Notes: generated by a model not told the origin, from the sequence alone. Numbered from the stretch's first letter, positions 42,988 through 56,328 are shown. The stretch is 64,000 nt of DNA from Euphorbia lathyris (GCF_963576675.1 NC_088915.1:44669501-44733500), one strand, 5' to 3'. Numbers and translations are program-made.

Positions 42988-43941
42988 ATGTCTAAATTGA
43001 TTAGAAGCAACATACACAAGTTAGCTAAACAGGGTGATGAAACTCAATTCATCACACTTGTGCATAAACGTGGAGAAAACGTAAGTTTTGGAGATAACAA
43101 AAAGGGTAAGATAATTGGGTCAGGAACCGTTGGTGGTAACCCTACTATTGAGTCAGTCTCCCTAGTCAGAGGACTTGAGTATAACCTACTGAGCGTAGCT
43201 CAGCTGTGTGACAGCGGTTGGAAAGTTATATTCGATGCCTCTGGATGTCAAATACTCGAGGGCAAGACTAATGAGTTAATTTTAACTGCCCCTCGTGTCG
43301 ATAATGTCTTTATGCTGAATTTAGAAAAAAAGTTTTCAAAAGATATATGCTTAGTGTCAAAGGAAGAAAATTCCTGGCTATGGCACAGGAGACTTGGTCA
43401 TGTAAGCATGGACCTCCTGGCCAAATTAGCAAGAAAGCAATTAGTTGAGGGACTGCCCAAACTTAAGTTTGAAAAAGATCAATTATGCAATGCTTGTCAG
43501 TATGGAAAACAAACTAGAAAATCTTTTCAAAGCAAAAACATTGTCTCAACCAAGCGTCCATTAGAGTTACTACATTTGGATCTCTTCGGACCAGTCCAGC
43601 CGCTGAGCTTGGGTGGTAGGAGATTTTCCTTAGTTATTGTAGATGACTTTTCTCGGTATACTTGGGTCATCTTGCTTGGCAGCAAGGATGAAACATTTGA
43701 GATGTTTTCAACACTGTGTAGAAAGCTTGAAAATGATAAAGACCTAAAAATTGCTCACATCCGAAGTGGTAATGGTGGAGAATTCAAAAACCAACTGTTT
43801 GATGAATTCTGTGAAGCCAGTGACATTGACCATAATTTCTCTGCTCCTAGAACTACTCAACAGAATGGGGTAGTTGAAAGGAAGAACATAACTCTGGTTG
43901 AAATGGTCAGGACAATGCTGAGTGAGAATATGTCTGATTAG
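42988..43941 (+). pseudogene. Copia-D gag-pre-integrase and integrase, truncated
   Basis: The frame starts within the protease tail (DETQFITLVHKRG, VSFGDNKKG). It has the integrase zinc domain (WHRRLGHVSMDLLAKL, LCNACQYGK) and core residues in LLHLDLFGPVQP (Asp), HIRSGNGGEF (the usual Asp-Asn-Gly reads Gly-Asn-Gly, so the second core Asp appears lost) and NGVVERKNITL (Glu). It ends where the LTR fragment starts. The N-terminal 15 or so residues are probably not original. Confidence 0.8.
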
Positions 43942-44667
43942 GGAACTAGGGCCTTTGATTGATCAGTTTATGCATCCTTAATGCCTAGAAAATTGTCAGG
44001 AATAGGATTATTGCTAGAATGAGACTCGATGACGATCAACTAGCCTGCTTTGTATATATGATTATGCCTAATGCCTATAAACCTGACAAAGATAGGATTA
44101 TAGATAGATAAGAACCTGACCATGGAATTATCTATGATGAACCTGTGTAAACCTGACCTCGCTAGAGACCACTAGGAGTGTGGCTCCGTGGCTGGGCTAC
44201 GGTTTTAGCATTAGTTGCCAGAGAACCTAATGCTTTCCATGGCCTAGGGTATATGCCTAATCAAGCCGTTCGAAAGCATGTGAATAGGTTAGATACATCT
44301 TGTACACATTTGTCTTTCTTATTAGGGCAATTACCGTCAATCACTGGTAAAACACAAATCCGAACTCCCTGAACCCATACGTATGATTTAATCAAAGGAT
44401 TCCTCATCCTAGATTGTGTCATCCATTTATTCACCTTCTACCTTGTTAATTGTTCAATTCATTTTGTTATGTTATAGCTTTAATTCATTTAATTAGTTAT
44501 TCAAACCCCAAACTATTATTCAACCCTCTAAACAATTAGATTACTCTAGGTAGATTTACTAATTATAACAAATATTCTTTGTGGTTCGATCTCGTTCTTA
44601 GCACAATATTACTTGTTGTGATAGGATACACTTGTCCTATTAACTGCTATATACTTTACGAGCATCA
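43938..44667 (+). repeat. Athila-1-type LTR fragment inside Copia-D
   Basis: It is the reverse complement of parts of the LTR at 2919-5601. The left part matches about 4525-4710, the right part about 2930-3600. It ends GAGCATCA, like the LTR end GCAGTATCA. It lacks the LTR start. About 75-80 codons of Copia-D pol that should lie between the flanking halves are missing, so this is not a clean insertion. Confidence 0.7.
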
Positions 44668-46378
44668 CTCAACAAACAGCAAAGCATATAGAATTTTCAA
44701 TAAACGAACTCAAGTTTTAGAAGAGTCTGTCCATATTGAGTTTGATGAAACTAACCCTGCAGAGAAGGTCAATCAGACAACTGAAGATGATCCCAATCCA
44801 GCACCTGCTGACCTGAGCGCAACTACTGAGTCACTCCCTCAAGGACTGACTAAAGGTAAAAACGAAACCGAAATCATTTTCACTGACCAATCTACACCTG
44901 CAGACATTGTTGAAACACCAAAGGCTGAAGACATTACACTGCCGAGAGAGATCAGAATCCCAAGAGGACATTCTGAGAGCAACATTCTCGATGCTGCTGA
45001 GAATCACCTCATGACAAGGAATCAACTCAGGAGGTACCTCAGCAACGTAGCCTTCATCTCAGTTCTAGAACCGAAGAACTTTTCAGAAGCTGAGAACGAT
45101 GAATTCTGGATGGTGCAATACAAGAAGAGCTTGACCAATTCAGAAGGAATGAAGTTTGGGATCTAGTGCCACATCCGCAAAGTCAAAAGACAATAGGAAC
45201 AAGATGGGTCTTCCGCAACAAACTTGATGAGCAAGGAAATGTTGTGAGGAACAAAGCAAGACTCGTTGCTCAAGGCTACAGTCAGCAAGAAGGTATTGAC
45301 TACGGTGAGACCTTTACCCCAGTGGCAAGGCTAGAAACTATTAGAATATTGTGTGCCTATGCAAGTTTTATGAATTTTAAACTATTTCAAATGGATGTCA
45401 AAAGTGCATTTTTAAATGGATTTATAAATGAGGAGATATATGTTAATCAACCTCCGGGGTTTGAGGATCCAAAGTTCCCAAACCACGTTTATAAGCTCAA
45501 GAAGGCTCTGTGGTCTAAAGCAAGCACCATGTGCTTGGTATGAATGGCTAACAAGCTTTTTGCTGACTAGAAATTATATCAGGGGAAAAGCAGATACAAC
45601 CTTATTTATAAAGAAAAGGGGTAAAGATACCTTACTGGCACAAATTTACATTGATGACATCATATTTGGTGCTACTAATGAGTCTCTTTGCAAGTAATTT
45701 AGTAAGCAGATGCAAACTGAGTTTGAGATGTCTATGATGGGAGAACTCAACTTCTTCCTTGGACTTCAAATCAAGTAAGGCAAAAATTGCATTTTTATCA
45801 GCCAAACTAAATATGCAAAGGAAATATTGAAGAAGTATGATATGGACAATTGTAAGTCAATATCCACCCCAATGGGCACTAACGATGTCCTCTCTGCCGA
45901 CGAAAATGGTAAGTTAGTAGACAGCAAGTTATACCGAGGTATGATTGGCTCTTTACTCTATCTTACGGCAAGTAGGCTGGACATTCAGTTCTCAGTATGT
46001 TACTGTGCTAGATATCAAGCTAACCCTAAGGAATCTCATTACATAGCTGTAAAAATAATCCTTAGATATTTGCAAGGCTCAGTAAATGCAGGTCTATGGT
46101 ATCCCAATACTGCTGAGTTCACACTCCTTGGATACACTGATGTTGACTATGGATGAGACAAGCTGGAATGAAAGAGCACCTCAAGAGGATGTCACTTTCT
46201 CGGAAACAGTATTGTATCTTGGTTCAGTAAGAAGCAATCATCAGTAGCCCTGTCAACCACTGAGGCTGAGTACATTGCTACTGGAAGCTATGTTGCCCAA
46301 GTTCTTTGGATCAAGCAACAGCTGGATGATTACGGAGTTAAAATGAAAACAATCGAAGTCAAATGTGACAACAAAAGT
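44668..46378 (+). pseudogene. Copia-D reverse transcriptase and RNase H, multiply broken
   Basis: Recognisable pieces in three frames are AYRIFNKRTQVLEESVHIEF (pol linker, 44682 on), WVFRNKLDEQGNVVRNKARL and FQMDVKSAFLNGFINEEIYV (45200-45450), YIDDIIFGATNE (RT motif C, about 45645-45680), QTKYAKEILKKYDMDNCK, and the RNase H end (STTEAEYIATGS, about 46255-46290). Frameshifts lie near 45160 and 45520, and stops at 45697-45699, 45776-45778 and 46153-46155. It ends at CDNKS, where Copia-C is inserted. Confidence 0.85.
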
Positions 46379-48209
46379 TGATGGAATTTAAGGCTAACGT
46401 ATGGCAGCGGAAATATAAAAATTTTAACCTTTTTCCATTAACCCAAGATCCGTTAATCGTTATTTCATATAAAGAGGGATAGAAGGAAATACCTTTTGAT
46501 GAACTATCTACCGTTGCAAGCGAAGTGCCCTCAACTCTTACTCCGAGTTCACGAGCACAAAACAAAAACAACCCAAAATCAAGTTAGTTATCAACCGTAT
46601 AAAAGCAATCAAGAATAGATTGCCTCTAATCAATCAACACAAGATCAAGGAATAAAAGAAAGAGATGAAAATAAATTGAACGGAAGGAAGCGGTAGACAA
46701 TCTCGTCCTCAAACTTGTGGGTCAAAATTCTCTCTCTCTCTCTCTGGCTAGGGTTGGCCGAAATTTACATAGGAGGGGGGTATAAATACTCTCTTGTATC
46801 TAAACCCTAGTTAGATAGAATTAGGTTACTGAATAAGAATTTAATTCGGAATATAATTCTTATTTATTATCTATTAATATATCTAAATATAAAGATAATA
46901 ATAATAACCTTATAGGATAATAATAGGAGTAATTTTAATCTCATTAAACCTCCTAACTTATTTATCCTTTTATTAATTTAATTCACAATCATAATCTAAT
47001 TAGAATTGTTAAAATCAAATTAAATTATTTATGTATTTTCATACATAAAATCGCCCCCCTCTCTTTACTGGGCCTTAGTGGACTCAGTTGGGCTTCCATC
47101 AATTAATTAACATATGTTTCTCTTTTGGGCTCCAAGTCTTATGTGTGACCCATTAGGTTCTTATTGCTTCTAATCGTATGCAACTATTAAATTAATTTTC
47201 ACAGAATTATATTTAATCTTTGCATAACGGAATGAGTACGCGAAATGTGATTAGCAAATCCGAAACATTCCCCCAGAGCTATAAGAAGACATGTTGATTC
47301 TGTCGTTGACCTTTTCGTATTAGTTACAGTATAATTCGATCCTTTATCAACTACATCCTTGAACTGAATCTTATGACTATGGATAATGTCAAGTCACATA
47401 TAGCGAGACGTTCGTTTTACTTGTACAGGCCGAGTCAACTCCAATTAGATAGGTTAAGTGAAATCTGTATTTCAAGTCTTAAGCTATCACCTTGCAAGGA
47501 TTTAGAGTCGAGTCTTCCACAAGCGATCCTTGGACGTATCTCCCATTTATCGGGAGTGACAAATGCTCAATCCAATGTATAATTATCCTGCAATTACTTC
47601 CTGTGATACCCAACGTCTGCCGTTCACACCCCAGAGTCATCTCTGTTATGGATCGTGTTACAACAGGATCAAAGCATCACATTCCGTAATCCAGAATCAC
47701 TAATTAACATTCCTTTGAGTCTTAGGATTACTTATACTTATTAATACCAATGAGATGAACAGGTGACAATGATAAATCTACCATCCTGTTATCTCAAGTC
47801 GGGTCCCCAATCCTAATGAACTCCCTTTCATTGGATCCATGCAACTGTCCAGATTATCTGTATATCTGAAGCTTGTGAGATCAGCTCTCTGTCTTGACAG
47901 AAGACATTCTTACATGCAAGTCTCAGCAGTGATATGTCAATCCTAAACATATTACTTGAGTTGGGGTGGTTTTAAGGTTATTAGTTTATTATAAAGTTTC
48001 GTCTCACTTCATGCTTGTATGAACACTTTATAATCACTTTAAACAAACTTATGGATTTCCTTTTATTAGACTTTATTTAGTTCTTAAAAGGGATTGCCTT
48101 TATATAGTTATGAAACCATATCTCATTAAAACAAATGATATAAAGAACACTTCATTTACATTAAGTTTGTATCCTGGAACAATTGTCTATAGGACACTAA
48201 ACCCCAACA
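46379..48209 (-). repeat. 3' LTR of Copia-C
   Basis: It is 1831 bp. On the minus strand it starts TGTTGGGGTTTAGTGTCC and ends TTAAATTCCATCA. It includes a CT microsatellite near 46730-46745. It is a full-length reference for the other three family copies in this window. Confidence 0.9.
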
Positions 48210-48445
48210 TACTCCCACTTGGACTAAAGCCAATTGTTTCTACAACTTATCCCAGTAGAACTAAGATGACGATCATGTACTTTCTAGGTTAAGGGCTTTG
48301 TCAATGGATCTGCAATGTTGTCCTCAGTAGGTACTCTTTCTATTCTCACATCTCCTCTTGCCACAATTTCTCTTATAATGTGGTATCGCTTCAGGTAATG
48401 CTTGGATGCATTATGAGACTGTGGTTCCTTTGCTTGTGCAATGGC

Positions 48446-50581
48446 TTAATTGTTATCATAGTACAGTGTAATGGGATTTACAATGTTAGGCACCACACCA
48501 AGTTCAGTAATGAACTTCTTAATCCAAACCGCTTCCTTTACTGCTTCCGCAGCAATGATATACTCTGACTCGGTCGTAGAGAAAGCTACGCTTCCTTGCT
48601 TGGAACTCTTCCAGCTGACCGCGCCCCCATTTAAGATAAACAGGTATCCTGATTGGGATTTAAAATCGTTCTCATCTGTGAGATGACTGGCATCTGAAAA
48701 TCCTTCTATTTTCAGATCCCCTTCTTCGTACACTAGGAACATGTCTTTAGTCCTTCTCAAGTACTTAAGAATGTTCTTGACGGCATTCCAGTGCTCGTCT
48801 CCCGGATTACCTTGGTAACGACTCGTTATACTTAACGCGAACGCTAAGTCAGGTCTAGTGCAAAGCATAACATACATAATCGAATCGATTGCGCTGGCGT
48901 ACGGGATTACAGCCATGCGCTTCTTATCATCTTCAGTTTTAGGACATTGATGATTGTTTAACTTTACTCCATGTACCATGGGTAAGTTACCTCGTTTCGA
49001 TTCAAGCATGCTAAACCGCTTTAACACCTTTTCGATGTATGTAGCCTGTGAAAGACCAAGCAGTCTTCTTGATCTATCTCTGTAGATCTTTATACCAAGT
49101 ATATAAGCTGCTTCACCAAGGTCTTTCATGGAGAAGTTACCTGATAACCATACTTTTACCGACTGTAGTAGAGCTATGTCATTTCCCATTAATAATATAT
49201 CGTCCACATATAATATCAGAAATGCAACTGAGCTCCCACTTGCTTTCTTGTAAATGCAAGCTTCTTCGCAATTTTGTTCGAAACCAAATTGTTTTATGGT
49301 TTCGTCAAAACGCTTGTTCCAACTTCTTGATGCTTGCTTGAGTCCATAAATGGATCTCTGAAGTTTGCAAACCTTGTTTGCATCCTTTGATATGAAACCT
49401 TCAGGTTGCATCATATATACATCCTCAAGCAGGTTTCCGTTTAGGAAAGTTGTTTTCACATCCATTTGCCAAATCTCGTAATCGTAGTGAGCGGCAATAG
49501 CGAGCATTATTCTGATTGATTTGGACATAGCCACATGAGAGAAAGTTTCGTCATAATCAATTCCTTGTTTCTGGCGATATCCTTTCGCTACTAACCTAGC
49601 TTTGTAGGTGCTAACCTTTCCATCCATGTCAGTCTTCTTTTTGAAGATCCACCTGCACCCAATGGGTTTTATCCCTTCGGGTGGATCAACCAAAGTCCAC
49701 ACTTGGTTGGTGTACATGGAATCCATCTCAGAATCCATAGCTTCGAGCCATGCTTTAGAATCTGGACTGTTAAGAGCCTCTTCGTAGTTTTCGGGTTCGT
49801 CGTCTAACACGGGAACCTCATCATCATCTCCCACTAGAAAACCATATCTAATTGGGAGTTCACGAACTCTTTGTGATCTACGAATGGGTGGCACTTGAGT
49901 CTCATCTAATGTGACTGCTTCGGGTTCCTCAACCGCTTCTGTTGTTTCAATCGGTGTTTCTTGTTCTTGAACTTCATCAAGCTCAATCATGCTTCCCTTT
50001 TCTGTTTCTTCGAGAAACTCTTTCTCTAAGAAGGTTGCGTGTTTGGATACTATTACTTTCTGATCATCCGGATGATAGAAGTAATATCCCACAGTTTCCT
50101 TAGGGTATCCAATGAAGAAACACTTATCAGATTTAGAATCTAGTTTGTCTGATGCTATGCGTTTGACAAATGCTGAACAACCCCATACTCTCATGAATGA
50201 GAATGTGGGTTTGCTACCAACGAACAATTCATATGGTGTGGAACTAGCGGATTTAGTTGGTACTCGATTTAGGGTGAAGATGGCAGTTTCTAAGGCATAG
50301 CCCCAGAATGTCTTTGGAAGTAATGCTATGCTCATCATGGATCGTACCATATCTAGTAAGGTACGGTTCCTCCTGTCGGATACACCATTGTGTTGTGGTA
50401 TATAGGGAGGTGTCCATTGTGAACATATCCCACATTCAGTTAGATAATTCAGAAAATCATCTGAAAGATATTCGCCACCTCGATCGGATCGAAGTATCTT
50501 TATTTTCTTTCCTAATTGATTTTCTACTTCATTTTTGAAGCATTTGAATTTCTCAAAAGCTTCGGACTTGTGCTTCATCAA
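48446..50581 (-). pseudogene. Copia-C integrase, reverse transcriptase and RNase H
   Basis: This is a 711-codon frame with integrase core (LRSDRGGEYLSDDF, NGVSDRRNRTL; here ERRNRT reads DRRNRT, so the third core residue appears to be Asp in place of Glu), RT (IWQMDVKTTFLNG, LYVDDILLMGN) and RNase H (FSDASHLTDENDFKSQSG, TTESEYIIAA). The usual DVKTAFLNG and YVDD motifs are present. A stop at 48448-48446 cuts the last part of RNase H (AIAQAKEPQSHNASKH continues in the same frame to about 48290). It is in the same frame as 51400-50648, separated by TAA at 50650-50648. Confidence 0.85.
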
Positions 50582-50647
50582 GTAGATATAACCATATCGG
50601 GTATGGTCGTCTATGAAGCTTATGAAGTATCTGAATCCTCCTCTTGC

Positions 50648-51400
50648 TTAGACTGACATAGGACCGCATACATCGGAATGTATTAATCCTAGAGTGTCTG
50701 ATACACGCTCACCTTTATTGCTAAAGGGTGTCTTTGTCATTTTACCTTTTAAACATGCTTCGCATGTTTCCAATGATTCAGGATCAATTAAATTTATAAG
50801 CCCATCTTGATGTAGCTTAAGCATGCGTCTTTTGTTTATATGGCCTAAACGACAATGCCACAAGTAAGTTGAATTATCTAGCTTATGTCTTTTGGTATCA
50901 ATTGCGAAAACAGAAATTTTGTCATCTATCACATAAATCCCATTTTGTGATATTCCTGAAAAATAGAAAATCCCATCTCTATAAAAATTGCAATGTTTGT
51001 CTTTTATTGAAATATGAAAACCGTCGTCAACAAGACGACTAATAGAAATAATGTTACGAGACATTTTTGGAACATACAAACAGTTCCCTAATTCTATTAC
51101 AAGCCCAGAGGGCAAACTCAAAGCATAATCTCCAATGGCGAGGGCGACAACTCTTGCTCCATTTCCTACTCGCAAGTTTATGCTCCATTTCTTCAATTCC
51201 CTAGTCCGATTTAGTTCTTGTATATTTGTACAAATATGAGATCCACATCCGGTATCAAGTACCCAAGATTCAGATTGTGAAACTATATTTATTTCAATAT
51301 AAAACATACCAGATGTTGAAGCACCCCCCTTTCCCTTCTTGAGGGAGGCTAGGTACTCCTTGCAGTTCCTTCTCCAATGCTCGTCTTTACCAAGTGGCAC
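50648..51400 (-). pseudogene. Copia-C protease and integrase start
   Basis: Protease WVLDTGCGSHIC, then the gag-pre-integrase zinc region (LWHCRLGHINKRRMLKL, CEACLKGKM) and the start of the integrase core (LIHSDVCGPMSV, first Asp). It ends in TAA at 50650-50648. Confidence 0.85.
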
Positions 51401-52134
51401 TCTCCTTTGGGCTTCTTCACTTCCTTTCCCTTAGCTCTAGTGGGCATGGCTCCCTTGCCTTTCTTGGGATGTTTAGGATTGGGAAAATTCCCCTTCCTCT
51501 TCTTTGATCCCTCTATGAAAAGAGCCGGTATTGCCTTGTCTTTCTTCATATTGGGCTCAACTGACTTGAGCATGTTTGCAAGCTCTTCAAGAGAGGTTTG
51601 CAAGTCATTCATCTGGTAGTTCATGATGAACTGTGAATAACTCTTTGGGAGGGATTGAAGAATTAAGTCTATGCTTAGTTCGTTATCCATCGCGAATCCA
51701 ATACTAGAAAGCTTGGTAATATAGCCAATCATCTTGACACAATGTGTCATCACAGATGTGCCCTCTTGCATCCTGCAACAATATAGCAACTTGGATATCT
51801 CGTAGCGTTCGCACCTTGTCTGTTTCCCAAACAGCTCCTTTAGGTGCATGATGATGGAATAGGCATCCATTTCCTCATGTAGCTTTTGCAATTCCGGTGT
51901 CATCGATGCAAGTATGATGCATCCCGCATGATCGTCATCAGCTTTGTGCTTCTGGTAAGCATCAATTTCTTCGATGGGAGCATCATCAGCTGGGATAGGG
52001 GGTATCGTTGTATCAAGTACATACCCTATCTTATCGAACTTCAAAACGATTTTGAGGTTACGAAACCAGTCGGTGAAGTTTGAAACGTTCAACTTGTTAT
52101 CGGTAAGAATGTTTTGCAGATTGGTTTTAGTCAT
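51349..52134 (-). pseudogene. Copia-C gag
   Basis: It has the copia Gag start (MTKTNLQNILTDNKLNVSNF) and the UBN2-like capsid region (LKELFGKQTRCERYEISKLL, DNELSIDLILQSLP). After GECH the frame shifts near 51395, so that the zinc knuckle (CX2CX4HX4C) loses its second Cys and pol continues in another frame (GKDEHWRRNC). Confidence 0.85.
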
Positions 52135-52435
52135 GATTTTAAGAGTGTTTTAATTTAATCTGAGTGAGAAAGAGTAAATGTATGTTATTCATTTGCTTTA
52201 AAGTACATCAATCTAAAATTATAGGTCTTTTGATTCATTTTAAATTGCTCCCACTATTTTGCCAAATTAATAGCCCTCCATATTAATTCGAAGAATTTCA
52301 AAAATCCTTTAGTGAGCTAGGATCCTAACTCCTGAGATTTCGCCTTGAGTTTGCTCAACAAGCTAGTCTCATTTGTTAGGTAGATTCATGTAATCAATCA
52401 CATCTTTAATGTGATTCCTAGGTTATTGGGTTACT

Positions 52436-54844
52436 TGAAGGGAAATAGGCTAACGTATGGCAGCGGAAATATAAATTTTTTAACCTATTTCCATTAACCC
52501 AAGATTCGTTAATCATTATTTCATATAAAGAGGGATAGAAATAAATACCTTTTAGAAGTTCTATCTACCATTGCAAACGAAGTGCCCACAACTCTTACTT
52601 CGAGTTCCCAAGCACAAAACAAAACAATTGAAGATCAAGTTAGAATCAACCGTATGTAACAACCAAAATAGATTGTCTCTAATTAATCAACACAATATCA
52701 AGGATAAAGAGAAAAGAGATTTAATCAATTGAACGGAAGGAAACGGTGGATAATCTCATCCTTATGGTGTGGGTCGAAATTTCTCTCTCCCGGGTTAGTA
52801 TGTGTATTTCGAAAATTCACATATATGGGGTATTTATATTCTCTTGTATTTAAACCCTAGTTAGATAGAATTAGGTTACTGAATAAGAATTTAATTCGGA
52901 ATATAATTCTTATTTATTATCTATAATTATATCTTAAATATAAAGATAATAATAGTAACCTTATAGGATAATAATAGGAGCAATTTAATCTAATTAAAAC
53001 TCCTAACTTATTTATCCTTTAATTAATTTAATTCACAATTATAATCTAATTAGGATTGTTAAAATCAAATTAAATTATTCATGTATTTTATACATGAAAA
53101 TCGCCCCAGCCTATGTATTGGGCCTTAGTGGACTTAGTTGGGCTTCCATCAATTAATTAACATCCGTTTCTCTTTTTGGGTTCCAAGTCCTATGTGTGAC
53201 CCATTAGGTTCTTATTGGTTCTAGCCGTATGCAACTATTAAATTAATTTTCACAGAATTATATTTAATCTTTGCATAACGAAAAGAGTACGCAAAATGTG
53301 ATTGACAAATCCGAAACATTCCCCCAGAGCTATAAGAAGACAGGTTGATTCTGTCGTTGACCTTTCCGTATTAGTTACAGTATACAGTAAAACCTCTATA
53401 TAGGAATACGTTTGGGACCGGACAATTTGTATAACAATTGGGAGGTTATTCTTATATAGAGTTTGGTACCAAAAAAAAAAAAAATCAACACTTAAAGTTT
53501 ATAAATTTAACAACAATAAGAACTCTCTAATTGGAAGAGTTTTGAGTTTAGTTTAATAAAACAAATTAATGTTTAGCATATCAAGTCTACGAGTTTTATT
53601 TCCAATACCTAAAGAATTAGAAGAGTTTTGAGTTTAGTTTCCAATACATAAAGAAAAGAGTTTTATGGGAAAATGGTAAGAATTTATAGTTAAAGTTGGA
53701 ATTTGTGTGCCAACTCATATTTAATCTCAATAATTTTAAATTTTTTAATAAATTTTGTTTAAATCCTTAATACATATATACATTATTTACATAATTATTC
53801 CTATATAGAGGTATAGTTTCTAAAGGTGGGACTTGGATTATGTATAACAATTAACATTTGGGAGGTTATTCTTATTTATAACCGGCCCAAGTTGGGACCG
53901 AAATTTTTTATAACAAATTGGAGGTTATTCTTATATAGAGTATTCCTATATAGAGGTTTTACTGTAATTAGATCCTTTATCAACTACATCCTTGAACTGA
54001 ATCTTATGACTATGGATAATGTCAAGTCACATATAGCGAGACGTTCGTTTTACTTGTACAGGCCGAGTCAACTCCAATTAGATAGGTTAAGTGAAATCTG
54101 TATTTCAAGTCTTAAGTTATCACCTTGCAAGGATTTAGAGTCAGGTCTTCCACAAGCGATCCATGGATGTATCTCCCATTTATCGGGAGTGATAAATGTT
54201 CAATCCAATGTATAACTATCCTGTAATTACTTCCTGTGATACCCAACGTCTGCCGTTCACACCCCAAAGTCATCTCTGTTATGGATCGTGTTACAACAGG
54301 ATCAAAGCATCACATTCCGTAATCCAGAATTACTAATTAACATTCCTTTGAGTCTGAGGATTACTTATACTTATTAATACCAATGAGATGAACATGTGAC
54401 AAGGATGAATCTACCCATCCTGTTATCTCAAGTCGGGTCCCCAATCCTAATGAACTACTTTTCATTGGATCAACATAACTGTCCATATATCTGTATATAT
54501 GAAGCTTGTGAGATCAGCTTTCTGTCTCGACAGAAGACATTCTTACATGCAAGTCTCAGCAGTGATATGTCAATCCTAAACATATTACTTGACTTGGGGT
54601 GGTTTTAAGTTTGTTAGTTTATTATAAAGTTTCGTCTCACTTCATGCTTGTATGAACACTTTATAATCACTTCAAACAAACTTACGGATTTCCTTTTATT
54701 AGACTTTATTTAGTTCTTGAAAGGGATTGCCTTTATATAGTTATGAAAACATTTATCTCATTAAAACAAATGATATAAAGAACACTTCATTTACATTAAG
54801 TTTGTATCCTAGAACAATTGTCTATAGGACACTAAACCCCAACA
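52436..54844 (-). repeat. Solo LTR of the Copia-C family, in the Copia-C leader
   Basis: Perfect 5-bp duplication TTACT (52431-52435 and 54845-54849). After subtracting the inner MITE the length is about 1827 bp, the full LTR size. It has no internal region. It arose by insertion followed by LTR-LTR recombination. Confidence 0.92.
53385..53964. mobile_element. Emigrant-like MITE inside the solo LTR
   Basis: It is 580 bp with ends CAGTAAAACCTCTATATAGG on both sides (inverted). It is flanked by TA (53383-53384 and 53965-53966). Comparison with the empty LTR at about 47325-47345 shows the intact site, so the boundaries are firm. It resembles the element at 40918-41484. Confidence 0.9.
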
Positions 54845-54849
54845 TTACT

Positions 54850-56314
54850 AACCACATTAGTAACTAATATGCTATTCATATTAATCCCAACCATATTGCC
54901 CATTAGTCTATGATAACATGAGTTTGCTCATCCAATTATCATAATCTAATTTAAGTATTACCCCATATTCATGAAAGAACGATTTTCGATAATTCAGGTG
55001 TTACCATAAGACCCCGAGCTTGAGTTTGCTCAACAACCCAAAGGCCCCAGTACTACCGGCTGAATTATAATATTAGGGAGGGGCAACCGATTTTAATAAC
55101 TTGCTTATTTACTTAACTTTTAATTAGTGAGGGATTTTTATTTCAAGTCTCATAATCTAACTTAGTCTTGATTTGCTTTAGCATACATCAAACACATATA
55201 TTGGTGTTATGGACATATTATCTAAATTATTTCGTCGAGCCAGAGACGGAATAAAAGGCCAAACCTAGGGAAATACTAACTATTACATATTTCTCTTTAG
55301 GTCCTCCGTCTTCTCCATGACGCCTCGAAATTACATATTAATTTCTATACTACTAAATAAAACTTCAATTAACTTGAAGGGAATTAGATGAGAGGAGAAA
55401 TTACAATAGATAGTAGAAAGGCAGGACTCGCATGCCCTATTTCAAAAATACCAAAAGACTAAAAGAGGGTCCAAATATGTCCACAACTCCAAACATGCAT
55501 AGACTCAATTAAATAAATTTAATTGGTTGATTACATAAGTACTTTATGTAATATTTAGGTTAATCACATTAACACATCAAATTAACTTTCATCCAATTTT
55601 AATTCTAACAGTTTCGTATCTTCTATATTAACCTTTTAGATTAATAACAAAACTTTAATTATGCATGTCCCAATTATTTTGATTTCAATTCATTTAATAC
55701 TTTTGATTTACAAATAGGTAAAACAAACTTTTAAATAAAATTTTCATTCGATAATCAAAACATAAAACTATTAATTTCTGAAACATATATATATACAAAT
55801 ATATTTAAAACTCAGTTTTATTTAAAAACAATTTTAAAAATAAAATGGAGGTCCTCTCGTGTCGGGCCCGCAAAAAGGGGCCCGAGACACACGACGCCGC
55901 CGCCGTTTGGCAGCAGCGCCGCGGCTGGCCGCCCACGGTTGCTGCCTCGCGGCGTAACTCGGACTGCTGTCCGTTTTTTTATTATATATATTTATATCAG
56001 TTCTAAAACGATTTTAAAACGATTTTCAGAAAATAAGAAAACCTATTATAGATTTTCCGTTTTATCTTTAGAATCAATAAAACTAACTTTTATCAATCTA
56101 ACTATAAAACTAATAGATTTTGTTATAATGATTATCAATCAAAATTATTAGGAACATATGCATAAACTATTTTAATTAACAATTAATTAAAACTTATTTA
56201 TCTTTAGAACTGATTAATCAAAACAGTTTTGTTAATTAACCTAACTATAAATATTTATTCAATCTGATTGAAAAACCTTTTAATTTTCATATATGAAATA
56301 ACGGATTTAACGCA
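54850..56314 (-). other. Non-coding leader of Copia-C
   Basis: AT-rich with no gene. A GC-rich island at about 55850-55970 contains a hairpin (55859-55893). The part nearest the LTR (about 55980-56314) matches the Copia-B leader at 22310-22655. Confidence 0.75.
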
Positions 56315-56327
56315 GACTCTGATACCA
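56315..56327 (-). promoter_or_regulatory. Primer-binding site of Copia-C
   Basis: The minus strand reads TGGTATCAGAGTC, one base from the LTR. It is Met-tRNA type. Confidence 0.85.
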
Positions 56328-56328
56328 C

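Larger units (their letters stand above)
42807..46378 (+). mobile_element. Copia-D: degraded SIRE-like Ty1/copia element, 5' and 3' truncated
   Basis: On the plus strand it has protease end, integrase (to 43937), an inserted Athila-type LTR fragment (43938-44667), then RT and RNase H (44668-46378). There it is cut by Copia-C. Gag and most of protease are missing. If the motif at 42807 is its primer site, about 5 kb of gag sequence has been lost between it and 43030. Confidence 0.75.

Noticed and set aside
47373..47689. Frames within the Copia-C LTR, repeated at 53826-54215
   Set aside because: They recur only because the LTR recurs, with no known domain and no conservation beyond that of the DNA.
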